A stretch of 64,000 nt of DNA from Pseudomonas putida (GTDB lineage Bacteria > Pseudomonadota > Gammaproteobacteria > Pseudomonadales > Pseudomonadaceae), in assembly GCF_025905425.1 (NCBI RefSeq), contig NZ_CP109603.1:3426501-3490500 (forward strand), read 5' to 3'. Positions 10,401-19,980 of this stretch are shown here, piece by piece. Below the pieces are notes generated by a model, which was not told the DNA's origin, did no database searches, and was given only the letters and a program-made list of their open reading frames with translations. The position numbers were made by a program, and so were the translations under genes. Position 1 is the first letter of the stretch. Each line of letters begins with the position of its first letter.

Positions 10401-11648
10401 ATGCGCATTCTCTGGACACTGCCCTACCTACCCTGGCCGACCACCAGCGGCAGCAAGACCCGGCAATATCACCTGATGCGCGCACTCGCCCAACGAGGCC
10501 ACCGGATTACCCTGCTGGTGCAATCGAAGATCCCCTTGAGCGATACTGCCCGCGAAGCCCTCGAACCCCTGGTCGAACGCCTGATCGTACTGCCCAGGCG
10601 CGCGCTGCACAGCCCGCTCAACCTGCTGGCCTCACCGATCATCGACTACCCCATGCGAGCCATCATCAATGGCTTGGCGCCCTGTCTGAGACACCGCTTC
10701 GAGCAATTGCTGGACGAGCCCTGGGACGTCATCCAGATCGAGCACAGTTACAGCTTCCAACCTTTCGAGAAGGCTCTGCAGGCGCGCGGCCTGCCCTTCA
10801 TGCTCAGCGAGCACACCCTCGAATCGGTCATGGGCGGCGCCTGCCATGACCGCCTACCCCTTTGGCTGCGTCCGCTCAACGCGTTCGATCGCTGGCGCTA
10901 CCGGCGCTGGGAACACCGGGTACTGCGCCAACCCACTGAACTGGTAGCGGTCAGCAGCCACGACGCCGAGCTCATCGCCCAGGTCAGCGGGCGCCCGGTG
11001 AACGTGGTAGTCAGTGGCGTGGATTGCGACTTCTATCAGCAGGTGCAACCCTCGCTGCACAGCCAGCGCCTGCTGTTTGTCGGCAATTTCGAGTACGGCT
11101 CAAACCTTGAGGCCATCGAATGGGCGCTGGAAGAGATCATGCCGCAGGTGTGGATGAGTAACCCTGCGGTGCGCCTGGCCATTGCCGGCCACGCCCTGCC
11201 CGCCAGCTGGAAGCTGCACTGGAACGACCCACGCATCGAGTGGATCGGCTACCGCCCTGACCTGCGCGAGGTGCAGCGGCGCTCGGCACTGTTCTTCGCC
11301 CCGCTGCGGTATAGCGGGGGCCCCAAGGTGAAGCTGCTTGAAGCGATGGCCGCCGGGCTGCCGGTCATCACCACCAGCAAGGGTGTTTCAGGGCTGGCCG
11401 TGAACAACGGCGAGCACTACCTGGGCAGTGACGATGGCGACCAGTTGGCGCTACTGATCACCCAACTGCTCAACCAACCCTGGCGCATGGCCCAGTTGAG
11501 CGAGGCCGGGCGGCAATTCGCCCGTCAGCGCCACGACTGGAACATCGCCGCCCAGCAACTGGAAAACGTGCACATGCGCCTCAACCAGGCACAGCCCGCC
11601 GAGGCTACTCAATTGGCGGGCGGCTGGTTCGGTCGGTCAGCCAAGTAG
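10401..11648 (+). CDS. GT4-type glycosyltransferase
   Basis: This 415-aa GT-B fold protein starts MRILWTLPYLPWPTTSGSKTRQYHL, the family 4 N-terminus that binds the acceptor. The C-terminal donor-binding half has LLFVGNFEYGSN and SALFFAPLRYSGGPKVKLLEAMAAGLPVIT, where the E-x7-E-type motif for the nucleotide sugar lies. It is cytoplasmic or membrane-associated, with no signal peptide. It is a lone transferase outside any polysaccharide cluster, with the lipid kinase on one side and moeA on the other, so acceptor and sugar are unknown. Its last 12 bases overlap the convergent moeA stop region. Expression may depend on read-through of the terminator at 10320-10369. Confidence 0.88.
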   Translation: MRILWTLPYLPWPTTSGSKTRQYHLMRALAQRGHRITLLVQSKIPLSDTAREALEPLVERLIVLPRRALHSPLNLLASPIIDYPMRAIINGLAPCLRHRFEQLLDEPWDVIQIEHSYSFQPFEKALQARGLPFMLSEHTLESVMGGACHDRLPLWLRPLNAFDRWRYRRWEHRVLRQPTELVAVSSHDAELIAQVSGRPVNVVVSGVDCDFYQQVQPSLHSQRLLFVGNFEYGSNLEAIEWALEEIMPQVWMSNPAVRLAIAGHALPASWKLHWNDPRIEWIGYRPDLREVQRRSALFFAPLRYSGGPKVKLLEAMAAGLPVITTSKGVSGLAVNNGEHYLGSDDGDQLALLITQLLNQPWRMAQLSEAGRQFARQRHDWNIAAQQLENVHMRLNQAQPAEATQLAGGWFGRSAK

Positions 11649-12863
11649 CTCGCTGAACGGGATGAACGGCACGCTGTCGCCCTGCTTCGGCGTGCTGCCT
11701 TCGCGCACCTCCACCAACCCTTCGGCCCAGGCTGCACTGCGCAGTACGCCCGAGCTCTGGTTCTTGTAGATGCGCACCTGGCCCTGCTCGATCCGCGCAC
11801 GCAGGTACTCGCGCCGCTTACCTGCCTTGGGCCAGTCGAAGCCTGCCGGCATGTCGAAGCGCAGCGGCGTGACATCAGCCACGCCCTGGCGCCGCAACAG
11901 GTACGGCCGGGTCAGCAGACCGAACGTGACCAACGTGGAGGCTGGGTTGCCCGGCAGGCCGATCACCGGCACACCGCAAAAATGCCCGAAGGTCAGCGGC
12001 TTGCCCGGCTTGATCGCCAACTTCCACAAGGCCAGTTCGCCGGCTTCGCGCAGGGCGGCCCCGAGGTAATCGGCCTCGCCGACGGAGACGCCGCCGGTGG
12101 ACAGGATCAGGTCGACATCGCCCAGCGCCGCCAAGCATTCGCGGGTGCGCGCCAGGTCATCGGGCAAAATCCCCGCATCCCGAACTTCGCACCCCAAGCG
12201 CTGCAACCAGCTGACCAGCAAGCGGCGGTTGCTGTTGTAGATCTGCCCTGGCCCCAAAGGCAGGCCAGGCTCGATCAGTTCGTCACCGGTAGACAGCACC
12301 GCCACACGCACCTTGCGCACCACGTCCAGGCGAGCCTGACCGAGGGTCGCGGCCAAACCCAGCTCGATCGGCCCCAGGCGTGTGCCGGCGCTCATCACCT
12401 GCTCGCCCTGACGCGTTTCCTGGCCTTGCGGACGAATGTTCTGATCGACCTTGAGCGGCTCACGGAAACGCACCCGGCCGTCGTCCAACACGTCGGCGTT
12501 CTCCTGCATTTCAACGCAGTCGGCGCCAGCCGGCACCGGCGCGCCGGTGAAGATGCGTGCGCACGTACCCGGCTGCAGCGGCTGCGGCGCATGGCCGGCA
12601 AAGATCCGCTGGCTGACCGGCAAGGGCTCACCGTGCCAGTCCGCCAGGCGCAGGGCATAACCGTCCATGGCGCTGTTCGGCCAGGGCGGCAGGTCGAGCG
12701 AAGCCACCAGGTCGCTGGCCAGCACGCGCCCGTCAGCTTCGGCCAGCGGTACATGCTCGGTTTCCCGGATCGGTGCGGCCTCTGCCAGCGCAAGCAACCG
12801 CTGCAGTACGTCTTCCACCGGCATCAGTGGCCGGGCCTGGTTAGCCTCAGCCACGGCTTTCAC
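11637..12863 (-). CDS. moeA: Molybdopterin molybdenumtransferase MoeA
   Basis: This 408-aa protein inserts molybdate into adenylylated molybdopterin. Motifs: PPWPNSAMDGYALR (N-terminal active-site segment), RIFTGAPVPAGADCVEMQE, VLSTGDELIEPG, STGGVSVGEADYL and GLPGNPASTLVTF, in the normal MoeA order. The GTG start overlaps the end of moaB by 17 bases, so the two are coupled in one transcript moaB-moeA. The protein reads normally throughout. The 3' end overlaps the convergent glycosyltransferase gene by 12 bases. Confidence 0.93.
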   Translation of the reverse strand: MKAVAEANQARPLMPVEDVLQRLLALAEAAPIRETEHVPLAEADGRVLASDLVASLDLPPWPNSAMDGYALRLADWHGEPLPVSQRIFAGHAPQPLQPGTCARIFTGAPVPAGADCVEMQENADVLDDGRVRFREPLKVDQNIRPQGQETRQGEQVMSAGTRLGPIELGLAATLGQARLDVVRKVRVAVLSTGDELIEPGLPLGPGQIYNSNRRLLVSWLQRLGCEVRDAGILPDDLARTRECLAALGDVDLILSTGGVSVGEADYLGAALREAGELALWKLAIKPGKPLTFGHFCGVPVIGLPGNPASTLVTFGLLTRPYLLRRQGVADVTPLRFDMPAGFDWPKAGKRREYLRARIEQGQVRIYKNQSSGVLRSAAWAEGLVEVREGSTPKQGDSVPFIPFSELLG

Positions 12864-13386
12864 AGGCCGCTGCCTGCTTCAGGTGGGGCACGAAATTGCA
12901 CGGACGATGGCGGGCATCGAGCTGCTCGGCGAGGATGCCGTCCCAGCCGGTGCGCACCGCATTGGTCGAGCCCGGCAGGCAGCAAACCAGGGTGCCATTG
13001 GCCAGGCCCGCGAGGGCCCGCGACTGTACGGTGGAGGTGCCGATGTCGGCCACGGAGATCTGGCGGAACAGCTCACCGAAACCATCCACCTGCTTGTCCA
13101 GCAGGCAGGCCACGGCCTCGGGCGTGCTGTCCCGCCCGGTGAAACCGGTGCCGCCGGTAATCAGCACGACCTGCACCTCATCGTCTGCGATCCAGGTAGC
13201 GACCTGGGCGCGAATCTTGTACAGGTCGTCCTTGAGCAAAACCCGCGCCGCCAGGTGGTGACCGGCCGCCGTCAGGCGATCGACGAACAGCTGGCCGGAG
13301 GTATCGTTGTCGAGGGTACGCGTGTCGCTGACCGTGAGCACGGCGATGTTCAGCGGTACGAAGGGGGTATCTGCCTTGGCTTTCAT
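12847..13386 (-). CDS. moaB: Molybdenum cofactor biosynthesis protein B
   Basis: This 179-aa MoaB/MogA fold protein has VLTVSDTRTLDNDTSGQ at the N-terminus, the nucleotide-binding ITGGTGFTGRDSTPEAV, and CLPGSTNAVRTGWDGIL. MoaB-type proteins bind molybdopterin and in many bacteria adenylylate it before MoeA inserts the metal. It is the first gene of a two-gene unit with moeA, which agrees with consecutive steps. The next gene upstream, a small lipoprotein, is transcribed divergently. Confidence 0.92.
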   Translation of the reverse strand: MKAKADTPFVPLNIAVLTVSDTRTLDNDTSGQLFVDRLTAAGHHLAARVLLKDDLYKIRAQVATWIADDEVQVVLITGGTGFTGRDSTPEAVACLLDKQVDGFGELFRQISVADIGTSTVQSRALAGLANGTLVCCLPGSTNAVRTGWDGILAEQLDARHRPCNFVPHLKQAAACESRG

Positions 13387-13574
13387 GGGTGTCCGTCACA
13401 AGAAGATGGGATGGCGCATTTATAACACAGCACACCCCCGCCACAGCGGCGCGCCCCTGCGCCCTTGCCCTTGGTCAATACTTAGGTTTTGCCGCTATGC
13501 TGCACTGGAAAGGAACTTGCGTGGACGCCCTGCGTCTTAAAAGTCATCTAGCACCATCGCACTGGAGAAACACG

Positions 13575-13796
13575 ATGATTCAACGGACCCTTCCCGCTTT
13601 TCTGCTTGCCTTGGGCCTGGGCGCCCTCGCCGGCTGCGCATCGCCAACCGTCATTACCCTGAACGATGGCCGCGAGATCCAGGCAGTGGATACTCCCTCG
13701 TTTGACGAGGACTCCGGTTTCTACGAGTTCGAACAACTCGATGGCAAGCGTACGCGCCTGAACAAAGACCAGATCCGTACCGTCAAAGAGCTGTGA
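13575..13796 (+). CDS. Small YgdI/YgdR-family lipoprotein
   Basis: This 73-aa protein has a type II signal peptide (MIQRTLPAFLLALGLGALAGC, lipobox LAGC) followed by a short beta-rich domain: SPTVITLNDGREIQAVDTPSFDEDSGFYEFEQ... LNKDQIRTVKEL. That is the YgdI/YgdR pattern (DUF903), an SH3-like lipoprotein anchored in the outer membrane. Its function is unknown in the family. The ATG at 13575 follows TGGAGAAACACG. The longer frame from 13389 would destroy the signal peptide. Confidence 0.88.
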   Translation: MIQRTLPAFLLALGLGALAGCASPTVITLNDGREIQAVDTPSFDEDSGFYEFEQLDGKRTRLNKDQIRTVKEL

Positions 13797-13877
13797 TCTG
13801 GCTACCCTTTTTGGCAAACGCCCTTTTAACAACAAGGGCTTGCGTGCAAAAAAGGGATGCAGTAGGATTTCGTTCAT

Positions 13878-13954
13878 CGGAGTGTAGCGCAGCCAGGTAG
13901 CGCGTCTCGTTCGGGACGAGAAGGCCGCAGGTTCGAATCCTGTCTCTCCGACCA
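13878..13954 (+). tRNA. tRNA-Pro (anticodon CGG)
   Basis: The gene is 77 nt and begins CGGAGTG, with D arm AGCGCAGCCAGGTAGCGC. The anticodon stem TCTCG/CGAGA encloses loop TTCGGGA (anticodon CGG). The T arm has GTTCGAATCC, and the end ...CTCTCCGACCA includes an encoded CCA. It closely follows E. coli tRNA-Pro(CGG). One acceptor-stem position appears to be a T-T mismatch. An intrinsic terminator follows. Confidence 0.95.
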
Positions 13955-13964
13955 AATCCTGCTC

Positions 13965-13992
13965 AAAAAGCCCGCCTTGCGCGGGCTTTTTG
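13965..13992 (+). terminator. Intrinsic terminator after tRNA-Pro
   Basis: AAAAAGCCCGC, then a short loop, then GCGGGCTTTTT. The hairpin starts 11 bases after the tRNA CCA and can also serve the convergent mqo transcript because of the A run on the other side. Confidence 0.9.
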
Positions 13993-14012
13993 TTGTCCGC
14001 CTGAAAGGCTAT

Positions 14013-15581
14013 TTACGGCTCAGCCTGCACCGGCACATACAGCAGTTGCAGACGCTCGCTGCTCCACGCCCGGGTCTGGTTGGTCAGCTCAAGGTTGTTG
14101 TTCAGCTTCTGCCCATAGCTGGGCACGATCTGCTTGAGTTTGGCCTGCCATTCAGGTGTCTTGAGGCGGTCCTTGAAGGTCTTCTCCAGCACCGTCAGCA
14201 TGATCGGCGCGGCAGTCGAGGCGCCCGGGGAAGCACCCAGCAGCGCGGCGATACTGCCGTCCTGGGCGGCCACCACTTCGGTGCCGAACTGCAGCACACC
14301 ACCCAGCACCGGGTCCTTCTTGATCACTTGCACGCGCTGGCCAGCCTGCAGCAGCTTCCAGTCTTCGTTCTTGGCGTTGGGGAAGTACTCGCGCAGGGCA
14401 TTCATGCGGTCATCGAAGCTGAGCATCAATTGCCCCATCAGGTAGGTGCTCAGGTCGATGTTGTCGATGCCGGCGTTCACCATCGGCAGCACGTTGTGGC
14501 TGTTCAGCGAGGCGAACATATCCAGCAGCGAGCCCTGCTTGAGGTACTTGGTGGAGAAGGTGGCGAAGGGGCCGAACAGCAGCACTTGCTTGCCGTCGAT
14601 CATCCGCGTGTCCAGGTGCGGGACCGACATCGGCGGTGCGCCGACCGAAGCCTTGCCATACAGCTTGGCCTGATGGCGCGCGACCACATCCGGGTTGTCG
14701 GTCATCAGGAACTGGCCACCCACCGGGAACCCAGCATAGCCTTCAGCTTCCGGGATAGCCGACTTCTGCAACAGCTTGAGCGCGCCACCACCGGCCCCAA
14801 TGAAGACGAACCGGGCGTTGACCGCCACCTCGTTGCCGCCCTTGGCCAGGTCAGCCACCACCACACGCCAGGTGCCATCATCGTTGCGCACGATGTCACG
14901 CACTTCATGGCTGAGGTTCAGGGTGACGTTGGGGTTGCGGGTCATCGAGGCGAACAGCTGACGGGTGATCTCGCCAAAGTTCACGTCGGTGCCGATCGCC
15001 ATGCGCGTGGCGGCGATCTTCTGCCCAGGGTCGCGGCCTTCCATCACCAGCGGTGCCCATTGGCGGATCTGCTCGTGGTCTTCGCTGATCTGCATGCCAC
15101 GGAACAGCGAACTGTGCTGCAGGGCATCGACGCGCTTGTGCAAGAAGGCGATGTTGTCGTCACCCCACACAAAGCTCATGTGCGGCACGTTGTTGATGAA
15201 CGATTTCGGGTTGCTCAGCACGCCCTGCTCGACCTGGTAGGCCCAGAACTGCTTGGAGATCTCGAATTGCTCGTTGACCCCCACCGCCTTGCTGATGTCG
15301 ATGCTGCCATCCTTGCCAACACTGGTGTAGTTCAGCTCGCAGAACGCGGAGTGACCGGTGCCGGCGTTGTTCCAGGCATTGGAGCTTTCTTCGGCAACCT
15401 GGTCCAGGCGCTCATAGATGTCGACCTTCCAGTTCGGCTCCAGCTCGGTGAGGTAGGTGCCCAGGCTGGCACTCATGATGCCACCGCCAATCAGCAGGAC
15501 GTCGACGGTCTTTTCCGGCTCCGTGGGTTTGGAGCAGCCGATGACGCTCAGGCAAAGGAGCGCCAGCAGGATTTTTTTCAT
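14013..15581 (-). CDS. mqo: Malate:quinone oxidoreductase
   Basis: The protein is 522 aa. After a lipoprotein-type leader ([18 protein letters not shown], lipobox VIGC) it has the FAD-binding [19 protein letters not shown], then [20 protein letters not shown], which is highly characteristic of Mqo. It continues with [18 protein letters not shown] and [21 protein letters not shown]. It oxidises malate to oxaloacetate and passes electrons to quinone at the membrane. The start at 15581 has GAG upstream, and the frame to 15809 has no support. P. putida-group strains carry several mqo copies; the lipoprotein leader marks this as an unusual, possibly periplasm-facing version, which is inference. 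It is monocistronic, with a terminator shared with tRNA-Pro. Confidence 0.92.
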   Translation of the reverse strand: MKKILLALLCLSVIGCSKPTEPEKTVDVLLIGGGIMSASLGTYLTELEPNWKVDIYERLDQVAEESSNAWNNAGTGHSAFCELNYTSVGKDGSIDISKAVGVNEQFEISKQFWAYQVEQGVLSNPKSFINNVPHMSFVWGDDNIAFLHKRVDALQHSSLFRGMQISEDHEQIRQWAPLVMEGRDPGQKIAATRMAIGTDVNFGEITRQLFASMTRNPNVTLNLSHEVRDIVRNDDGTWRVVVADLAKGGNEVAVNARFVFIGAGGGALKLLQKSAIPEAEGYAGFPVGGQFLMTDNPDVVARHQAKLYGKASVGAPPMSVPHLDTRMIDGKQVLLFGPFATFSTKYLKQGSLLDMFASLNSHNVLPMVNAGIDNIDLSTYLMGQLMLSFDDRMNALREYFPNAKNEDWKLLQAGQRVQVIKKDPVLGGVLQFGTEVVAAQDGSIAALLGASPGASTAAPIMLTVLEKTFKDRLKTPEWQAKLKQIVPSYGQKLNNNLELTNQTRAWSSERLQLLYVPVQAEP

Positions 15582-15857
15582 TAGCTCAATCCAATTGATG
15601 TGAAGGATTGGCAGTCGTTGCCCCCGGCATGCACGCCCGGATGTTGTTGTGGTTTGGAGGGGTATTTCGCTGGATCGGGGCACGATCGCCTCGGGCATAG
15701 GCCCGGACGCGCTTAAGCAGGGAGTGTGCCAACTGAACTTAGACCAATGTCTAAGGGGTGAGACAGTGGGTCGCATGGCGACAATCCGCCACAGTTGAGC
15801 CAAGTTCACCCCGTTTATGGCGGATTTCCCCTTGGGGGAGCGGCCCTGACCAACAGG

Positions 15858-17474
15858 TCAGGCCGTCAACCGCGAAGTCACCTCCCCTAACTGCCCCGAC
15901 AACCCGTGCAAGCGCTGCCCGGCCTGTTCGGTCTGCTGCACCGCCTCCTGGTTGGTGGTGGCGATGCGGGTGATTTCGATCAGATTACGCGAGATGTCCT
16001 CGGCCACGCTGGTCTGCTCTTCAGCCGCCGTCGCGATCTGCCGGTTCATGTCGCGGATCGCCTCCACCGCCGAGGTGATGCGTTGCAGCATCTGCCCCGC
16101 TTGCTGAACCTGCTCGGCCCCCTCCTCGCTGCGCTGCTGCCCGCTTTCGATGGCCTTCACCGCCTCTACCGCCCCCGACTGCACCGCCTCGATGATCTGG
16201 TGGATTTCGGCGATCGAAGCGGCGGTGCGCTGGGCCAGGCTGCGCACCTCGTCAGCGACCACCGCAAAGCCACGCCCGGCCTCGCCCGCGCGGGCCGCCT
16301 CGATGGCCGCATTGAGCGCCAGCAGGTTGGTCTGCTCGGCAATGCCGCGAATCACTTCGAGCACCTTGCCAATGCGCGTACTGTCATGCTCCAGGTCGCG
16401 TATCACTGCTGCCGTGCCGGCGATCTCACGGTTGACCACGCCAATGATGTCAATGGTCTGCTGCATCACCTGCTCGCCTGCCTGGGCGCTGTGGTCGGCA
16501 TCATCGGCAGCGCGGGCGGCGTCGGCGGCATGGCGGGCCACTTCCTGGGCGGTGGCGGACATCTCATGCATGGCTGTGGCCACCTGGTCAGTGCGCTGGA
16601 ACTGGTCCTGCGTGCCCTGGGCCATGTCTGCGGCGATGCTGCGCAACTGGCCACTGGCGCCTTCCAACTCCTGGGCGTTGTCCTTGAGCCGGCCGACCGT
16701 CTCGGCAAGAAAGTCACGCAAGGTATTGGCCGCACGCGCCAAGCGCCCCAATTCATCTTCGCGGCGGCTGTCCACGCGGGCAGCGAAGCGGCCTTGGCTC
16801 AACTGCGCGACATACTCGATCAACTGGCGGATCGGTTCGATCAGGCTGCGATTGACCAGCCACAGGCTGAACAGGCCAACCAGCAGCGCCGAGGCCAGCA
16901 TGACCAGCAAGCCCAGCCACACGGTACGCTCGGCGTTGGCACTGATGCTCGCGGCACGCGCGCGGGCATCGGCACGCAGCTGTTCGACCAGCTCGCTCAT
17001 CTGCTCGCTGGCAGCACGGTCCACGCCCTTGACCGCCAGGTCGCCCGCAACCGGGTCGCCACCTGCGGCGATAAACGCCTGACGCCCTTGCGCATAGGCC
17101 TGGCCCAGCTGCCGATGGCTGTCACGCAGCTGTTGCAAGGGGGCTTTGAGCCGGGCATCGCTGTTGTCGATCAGTTGCCCCAGCAACTGCTGGACCTGCT
17201 GCTCGCGGGCCTGAAACTGCTGCCAGTACTTGTCCAGCTCGGCGGGCTGGCGACCGCGCAGCAGCACGTTCTTCCATTCCTGCACCTGGATCTTGAACTG
17301 TAAGTTGGCTTCATCGATCAATTGCGAAGCCCGCAGCGGCCCATCGACCAACTCGGCATAGCCGCGCACGCTGGACGACAGAAACTGAAAACACACCAGC
17401 GCGATCAGCAGCATCGCTGCCAGACTGCCGCCGAGCAGGGAGAGAATTTGCACTCTGAGGGCCTTACGCAACAT
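15858..17474 (-). CDS. Methyl-accepting chemotaxis protein
   Basis: This 538-aa chemoreceptor has an N-terminal membrane segment (about 12-33) and a four-helix-bundle periplasmic ligand domain (about 35-185) with many Gln and Leu. A second membrane segment (about 190-212, [22 protein letters not shown]), a HAMP domain and the cytoplasmic signalling domain follow. The hairpin tip is [42 protein letters not shown] (broken here by one residue). The start at 17474 ([16 protein letters not shown]) has a GAG site and gives the usual short cytoplasmic leader. The ligand is unknown. It is downstream of a terminator that isolates it from the ABC exporter gene. Confidence 0.92.
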   Translation of the reverse strand: MLRKALRVQILSLLGGSLAAMLLIALVCFQFLSSSVRGYAELVDGPLRASQLIDEANLQFKIQVQEWKNVLLRGRQPAELDKYWQQFQAREQQVQQLLGQLIDNSDARLKAPLQQLRDSHRQLGQAYAQGRQAFIAAGGDPVAGDLAVKGVDRAASEQMSELVEQLRADARARAASISANAERTVWLGLLVMLASALLVGLFSLWLVNRSLIEPIRQLIEYVAQLSQGRFAARVDSRREDELGRLARAANTLRDFLAETVGRLKDNAQELEGASGQLRSIAADMAQGTQDQFQRTDQVATAMHEMSATAQEVARHAADAARAADDADHSAQAGEQVMQQTIDIIGVVNREIAGTAAVIRDLEHDSTRIGKVLEVIRGIAEQTNLLALNAAIEAARAGEAGRGFAVVADEVRSLAQRTAASIAEIHQIIEAVQSGAVEAVKAIESGQQRSEEGAEQVQQAGQMLQRITSAVEAIRDMNRQIATAAEEQTSVAEDISRNLIEITRIATTNQEAVQQTEQAGQRLHGLSGQLGEVTSRLTA

Positions 17475-17559
17475 CGCGGCTCTCAACACCAGAAGGAAGG
17501 GAACGGCGCGCGTCTGCGGCGCCGGGCAAGACATTCCATGTCCTCGTAGGCTGGCTCGC

Positions 17560-17591
17560 AAAAAAAAGGCTGCCATCGTTCGATAGCAGCC
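17560..17591 (-). terminator. Intrinsic terminator of the MsbA-like exporter gene
   Basis: On the minus strand GGCTGC-T-ATCG pairs across a 2-base loop with CGAT-G-GCAGCC and is followed by eight T. It sits between the exporter stop (17669) and the chemoreceptor start (17474). Confidence 0.85.
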
Positions 17592-17668
17592 AACTTGAGC
17601 ACTTGCACAACAGTTGAAGCCAATAGTGTCAGGCAATTCCTACAGAAATGTTACAGAACCAAGACAGG

Positions 17669-19432
17669 CTAGCCTGTGGTGAACTGCAACGAGGCCAACC
17701 TGGCGTACAGCGGGCTTTCCTCGATCAGTTGGCGATGCGTTCCGACTGCCACCACGCGCCCCTTATCGATCACCGCGATGCGGTCGGCGTGCTGCACCGT
17801 GGCCAGGCGGTGGGCGATCACCAGGGTGGTGCGACCCGCCATCAAGCTGGGCAGCGCCTGCTGGATCAGGTGCTCGCTTTGCGCATCGAGGGCGCTGGTC
17901 GCCTCGTCCAGCAACAGGATCGGCGCATCGACCAGCAGCGCACGGGCAATCGCCAGCCGCTGCCGTTGCCCGCCAGACAGGCCGATGCCGCCCTCGCCCA
18001 GCGGCGTCTGGTAGCCCTGCGGCAGCTGCTGGATGAATTCGTCGGCATGGGCACCGCGCGCTGCCGTCTCGACCTCGGCCAGCGTCGCCTCTGGCCGGCC
18101 ATAGCGAATGTTGGCCTCGACAGTGCCGCGAAACAGCGACGGGTTCTGCGCCACAATGGCGAACTGCCGGCGCAACTCGTCAGGGTCGAGTTCGCTGATG
18201 GCTTGGCCATCGAGCAGGATGGCGCCCTGCTGAGGATCGTAAAAACGCAGCAGCAGGTCGAACAGGGTCGACTTGCCTGCACCCGAGGGCCCGACCAGTG
18301 CCACGGTCTGCCCCGGCTCGATTGCCAGGCTCAGACCGTCGATGGCCGCAACCGAGGGCCGTGACGGGTAGGCAAAGTGCACCTGCTGCAATTCGATAAG
18401 CCCGGCTGCACGGCGCTGAGGCAGCGAGGCCGTTACGTCAGGCGCCAGGATCGCACTGCGCGCCGCCAACAGCTCGGCAATCCGCTCGGCCGCGCCCGCT
18501 GCACGCTGCAGCTCGCCAATCACCTCGCTGAGCGTGCCAAAGGCACTGCCGACGATCAGGCTGTAGAACACAAAGGCAGCCAATTCGCCTGCCGAGATAC
18601 GCCCGGCGATCACATCCATGCCACCGACCCAGAGCATAATGCCCACCGCGCCGAGCACCAGTACGATAACCAGGGTGATCAGCCACGCGCGCTGGGCAAT
18701 ACGCTGCCTGGCCACGGTAAAGGCCGCCTCGACAGTACCGGCGAACAGCTCGCGGTCGAGCGGCTGATGGTTATAGGCCTGGACGGTCTTGATCTGCCCC
18801 AGGGTCTCGGCCACATAGCTACCGACATCCGCCACCCGGTCCAGGCTCTGGCGCGACAGGCGGCGCACTCGCCGGCCAAACAGCAGGATCGGCGCCAACA
18901 CCAGCGGCAAGGCGACGACCACGATGCTGGTGAGCTTGGGGTTGGTGATAAACAGCAGCACCACGCCCCCCACCACCATCAGCGCATTGCGCAGGAACAT
19001 CGACAGCGAGGAGCCGATTACCGATTGCAGCAAGGTCGTGTCAGCGGTGAGCCGAGACTGGATCTCGGAACTACGGTTGTCCTCGAAGAACCCTGGGTGC
19101 AGCCCGATCAGGTGATCGAACACTGCACGGCGGATATCAGCCACGCAGCGTTCGCCGATCCACGACACCAGGTAAAAGCGGCTGAAAGTACCCACTGCCA
19201 GTGCCAGCACCAACAGCAGGAACAGGCCAATGGTCTGGTTGAGCTGGTGTGCGGAGCGGGTCATGAAACCCTGGTCCACCAGCAGGCGGATGCCCTGCCC
19301 CATGGACAAGGTGATTGCAGCGGTGACCACCAGCGCCAGCAATGCAAAGAGCATTTGCCGGCGATAGGGGCGAACGAACTGCCAACCCAGGCGCAATGCG
19401 CGACGTTGGTCAGGGGAAACGGATTCGGGCAT
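17669..19432 (-). CDS. ABC exporter, fused permease-ATPase (MsbA/BmrA-like half transporter)
   Basis: The protein is 587 aa. It has six membrane helices in residues ~20-300 (type IV exporter fold; coupling region ADIRRAVFDHLIGLHPGFFEDNRS broken as usual). The nucleotide-binding domain has Walker A GPSGAGKSTL, Q loop VAQNP, signature LSGGQRQRLAIARAL, Walker B ILLLDEATSALD and H loop IAHRL. It should work as a homodimer exporting a lipid or hydrophobic drug. The start at 19432 (MPESVSPDQRR) was chosen because the 13 extra residues of the longer frame are unsupported. It lies alone, far from lipid A genes, so it is more likely a multidrug-type exporter than MsbA itself. Confidence 0.9.
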   Translation of the reverse strand: MPESVSPDQRRALRLGWQFVRPYRRQMLFALLALVVTAAITLSMGQGIRLLVDQGFMTRSAHQLNQTIGLFLLLVLALAVGTFSRFYLVSWIGERCVADIRRAVFDHLIGLHPGFFEDNRSSEIQSRLTADTTLLQSVIGSSLSMFLRNALMVVGGVVLLFITNPKLTSIVVVALPLVLAPILLFGRRVRRLSRQSLDRVADVGSYVAETLGQIKTVQAYNHQPLDRELFAGTVEAAFTVARQRIAQRAWLITLVIVLVLGAVGIMLWVGGMDVIAGRISAGELAAFVFYSLIVGSAFGTLSEVIGELQRAAGAAERIAELLAARSAILAPDVTASLPQRRAAGLIELQQVHFAYPSRPSVAAIDGLSLAIEPGQTVALVGPSGAGKSTLFDLLLRFYDPQQGAILLDGQAISELDPDELRRQFAIVAQNPSLFRGTVEANIRYGRPEATLAEVETAARGAHADEFIQQLPQGYQTPLGEGGIGLSGGQRQRLAIARALLVDAPILLLDEATSALDAQSEHLIQQALPSLMAGRTTLVIAHRLATVQHADRIAVIDKGRVVAVGTHRQLIEESPLYARLASLQFTTG

Positions 19433-19643
19433 GGCGGCGACCAAAACGGCGAGGAAGCAGCAGACTACCACTCATCGGCGCGCGAGGAACGCCAGTGGGT
19501 GGCTATAGCCTTTCGATCTAACCGGCCTCTGGAGCTTTAACGTCGTTTCTGTTGGACTGTTTGTGCCGTGACGCCTGAGGTGCTGTCACTGGCCAGTCAT
19601 CGCACAGGGTTACCCTGAGTTTGAACCTGATGAGGAGACCGCT

Positions 19644-19820
19644 ATGAGTGTGCAGCATGGCAGCGATACCCCGAAGCTGCCCCAGAACAACCCGCAACCC
19701 CAGGCCTGCGGTTCGATCATCGACGCCCAAGGGCGCGAGGTTCCGATCACCGAACAGATGATCCAGAAAGCCTGCAAGGAACTGGAAGAAAGCCGGGTCG
19801 CAAAAGCCCGCAAGGGCTGA
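19644..19820 (+). CDS. Small conserved pseudomonad protein (PA1571-like)
   Basis: This 58-aa soluble protein was too short for long-frame screens. The ATG has a strong GAGGAG site 7 bases upstream, and an intrinsic terminator follows 16 bases after the stop, so this is a real monocistronic gene. The core GSIIDAQGREVPITEQMIQKACKELE is charged and probably helical. I recall similar small proteins in other pseudomonads named after PA1571, but the match is from memory. The function is unknown. There are no cysteines for metal binding except one, and no membrane segment. Confidence 0.75.
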   Translation: MSVQHGSDTPKLPQNNPQPQACGSIIDAQGREVPITEQMIQKACKELEESRVAKARKG

Positions 19821-19836
19821 TCGGCGAATTCATTGC

Positions 19837-19862
19837 AACCCGGCGCTTGCGCCGGGTTTTTA
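19837..19862 (+). terminator. Intrinsic terminator
   Basis: AACCCGGCGC-TT-GCGCCGGGTTTTTA, a 10-bp stem with T run, directly after the 58-aa gene. Confidence 0.9.
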
Positions 19863-19870
19863 TTGCCTGC

Positions 19871-19970
19871 GCCGGCCTCTTCGCGGGCAAGCCCGCTCCC
19901 ACAAGTACCTCACCAACTAGAAAGCAGCGGTAACCTGTGGGAGCGGGCTTGCCCCGCGAAGAGGCCGGCA
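19871..19970. repeat. Pair of inverted REP palindromes
   Basis: GCCGGCCTCTTCGCGGGC... and its inverted copy ...GCCCCGCGAAGAGGCCGGC enclose ~35 bases. The arrangement is the same as at 339-435. It lies between two convergent units (the 58-aa gene and pdxB). Confidence 0.85.
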
Positions 19971-19980
19971 CAGGTATAGC

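Noticed and set aside
13548..13955. 135-aa minus-strand frame containing [19 protein letters not shown]
   Set aside because: This is the well-known false protein read from the antisense of tRNA genes; it covers tRNA-Pro and the lipoprotein gene.
17584..17611. Possible sigma-28 promoter TCAAGTTG-N11-AACGATGG before the chemoreceptor at 17474
   Set aside because: The -10 part matches only 4 of 8 bases, and the interval is the terminator hairpin of the exporter gene.
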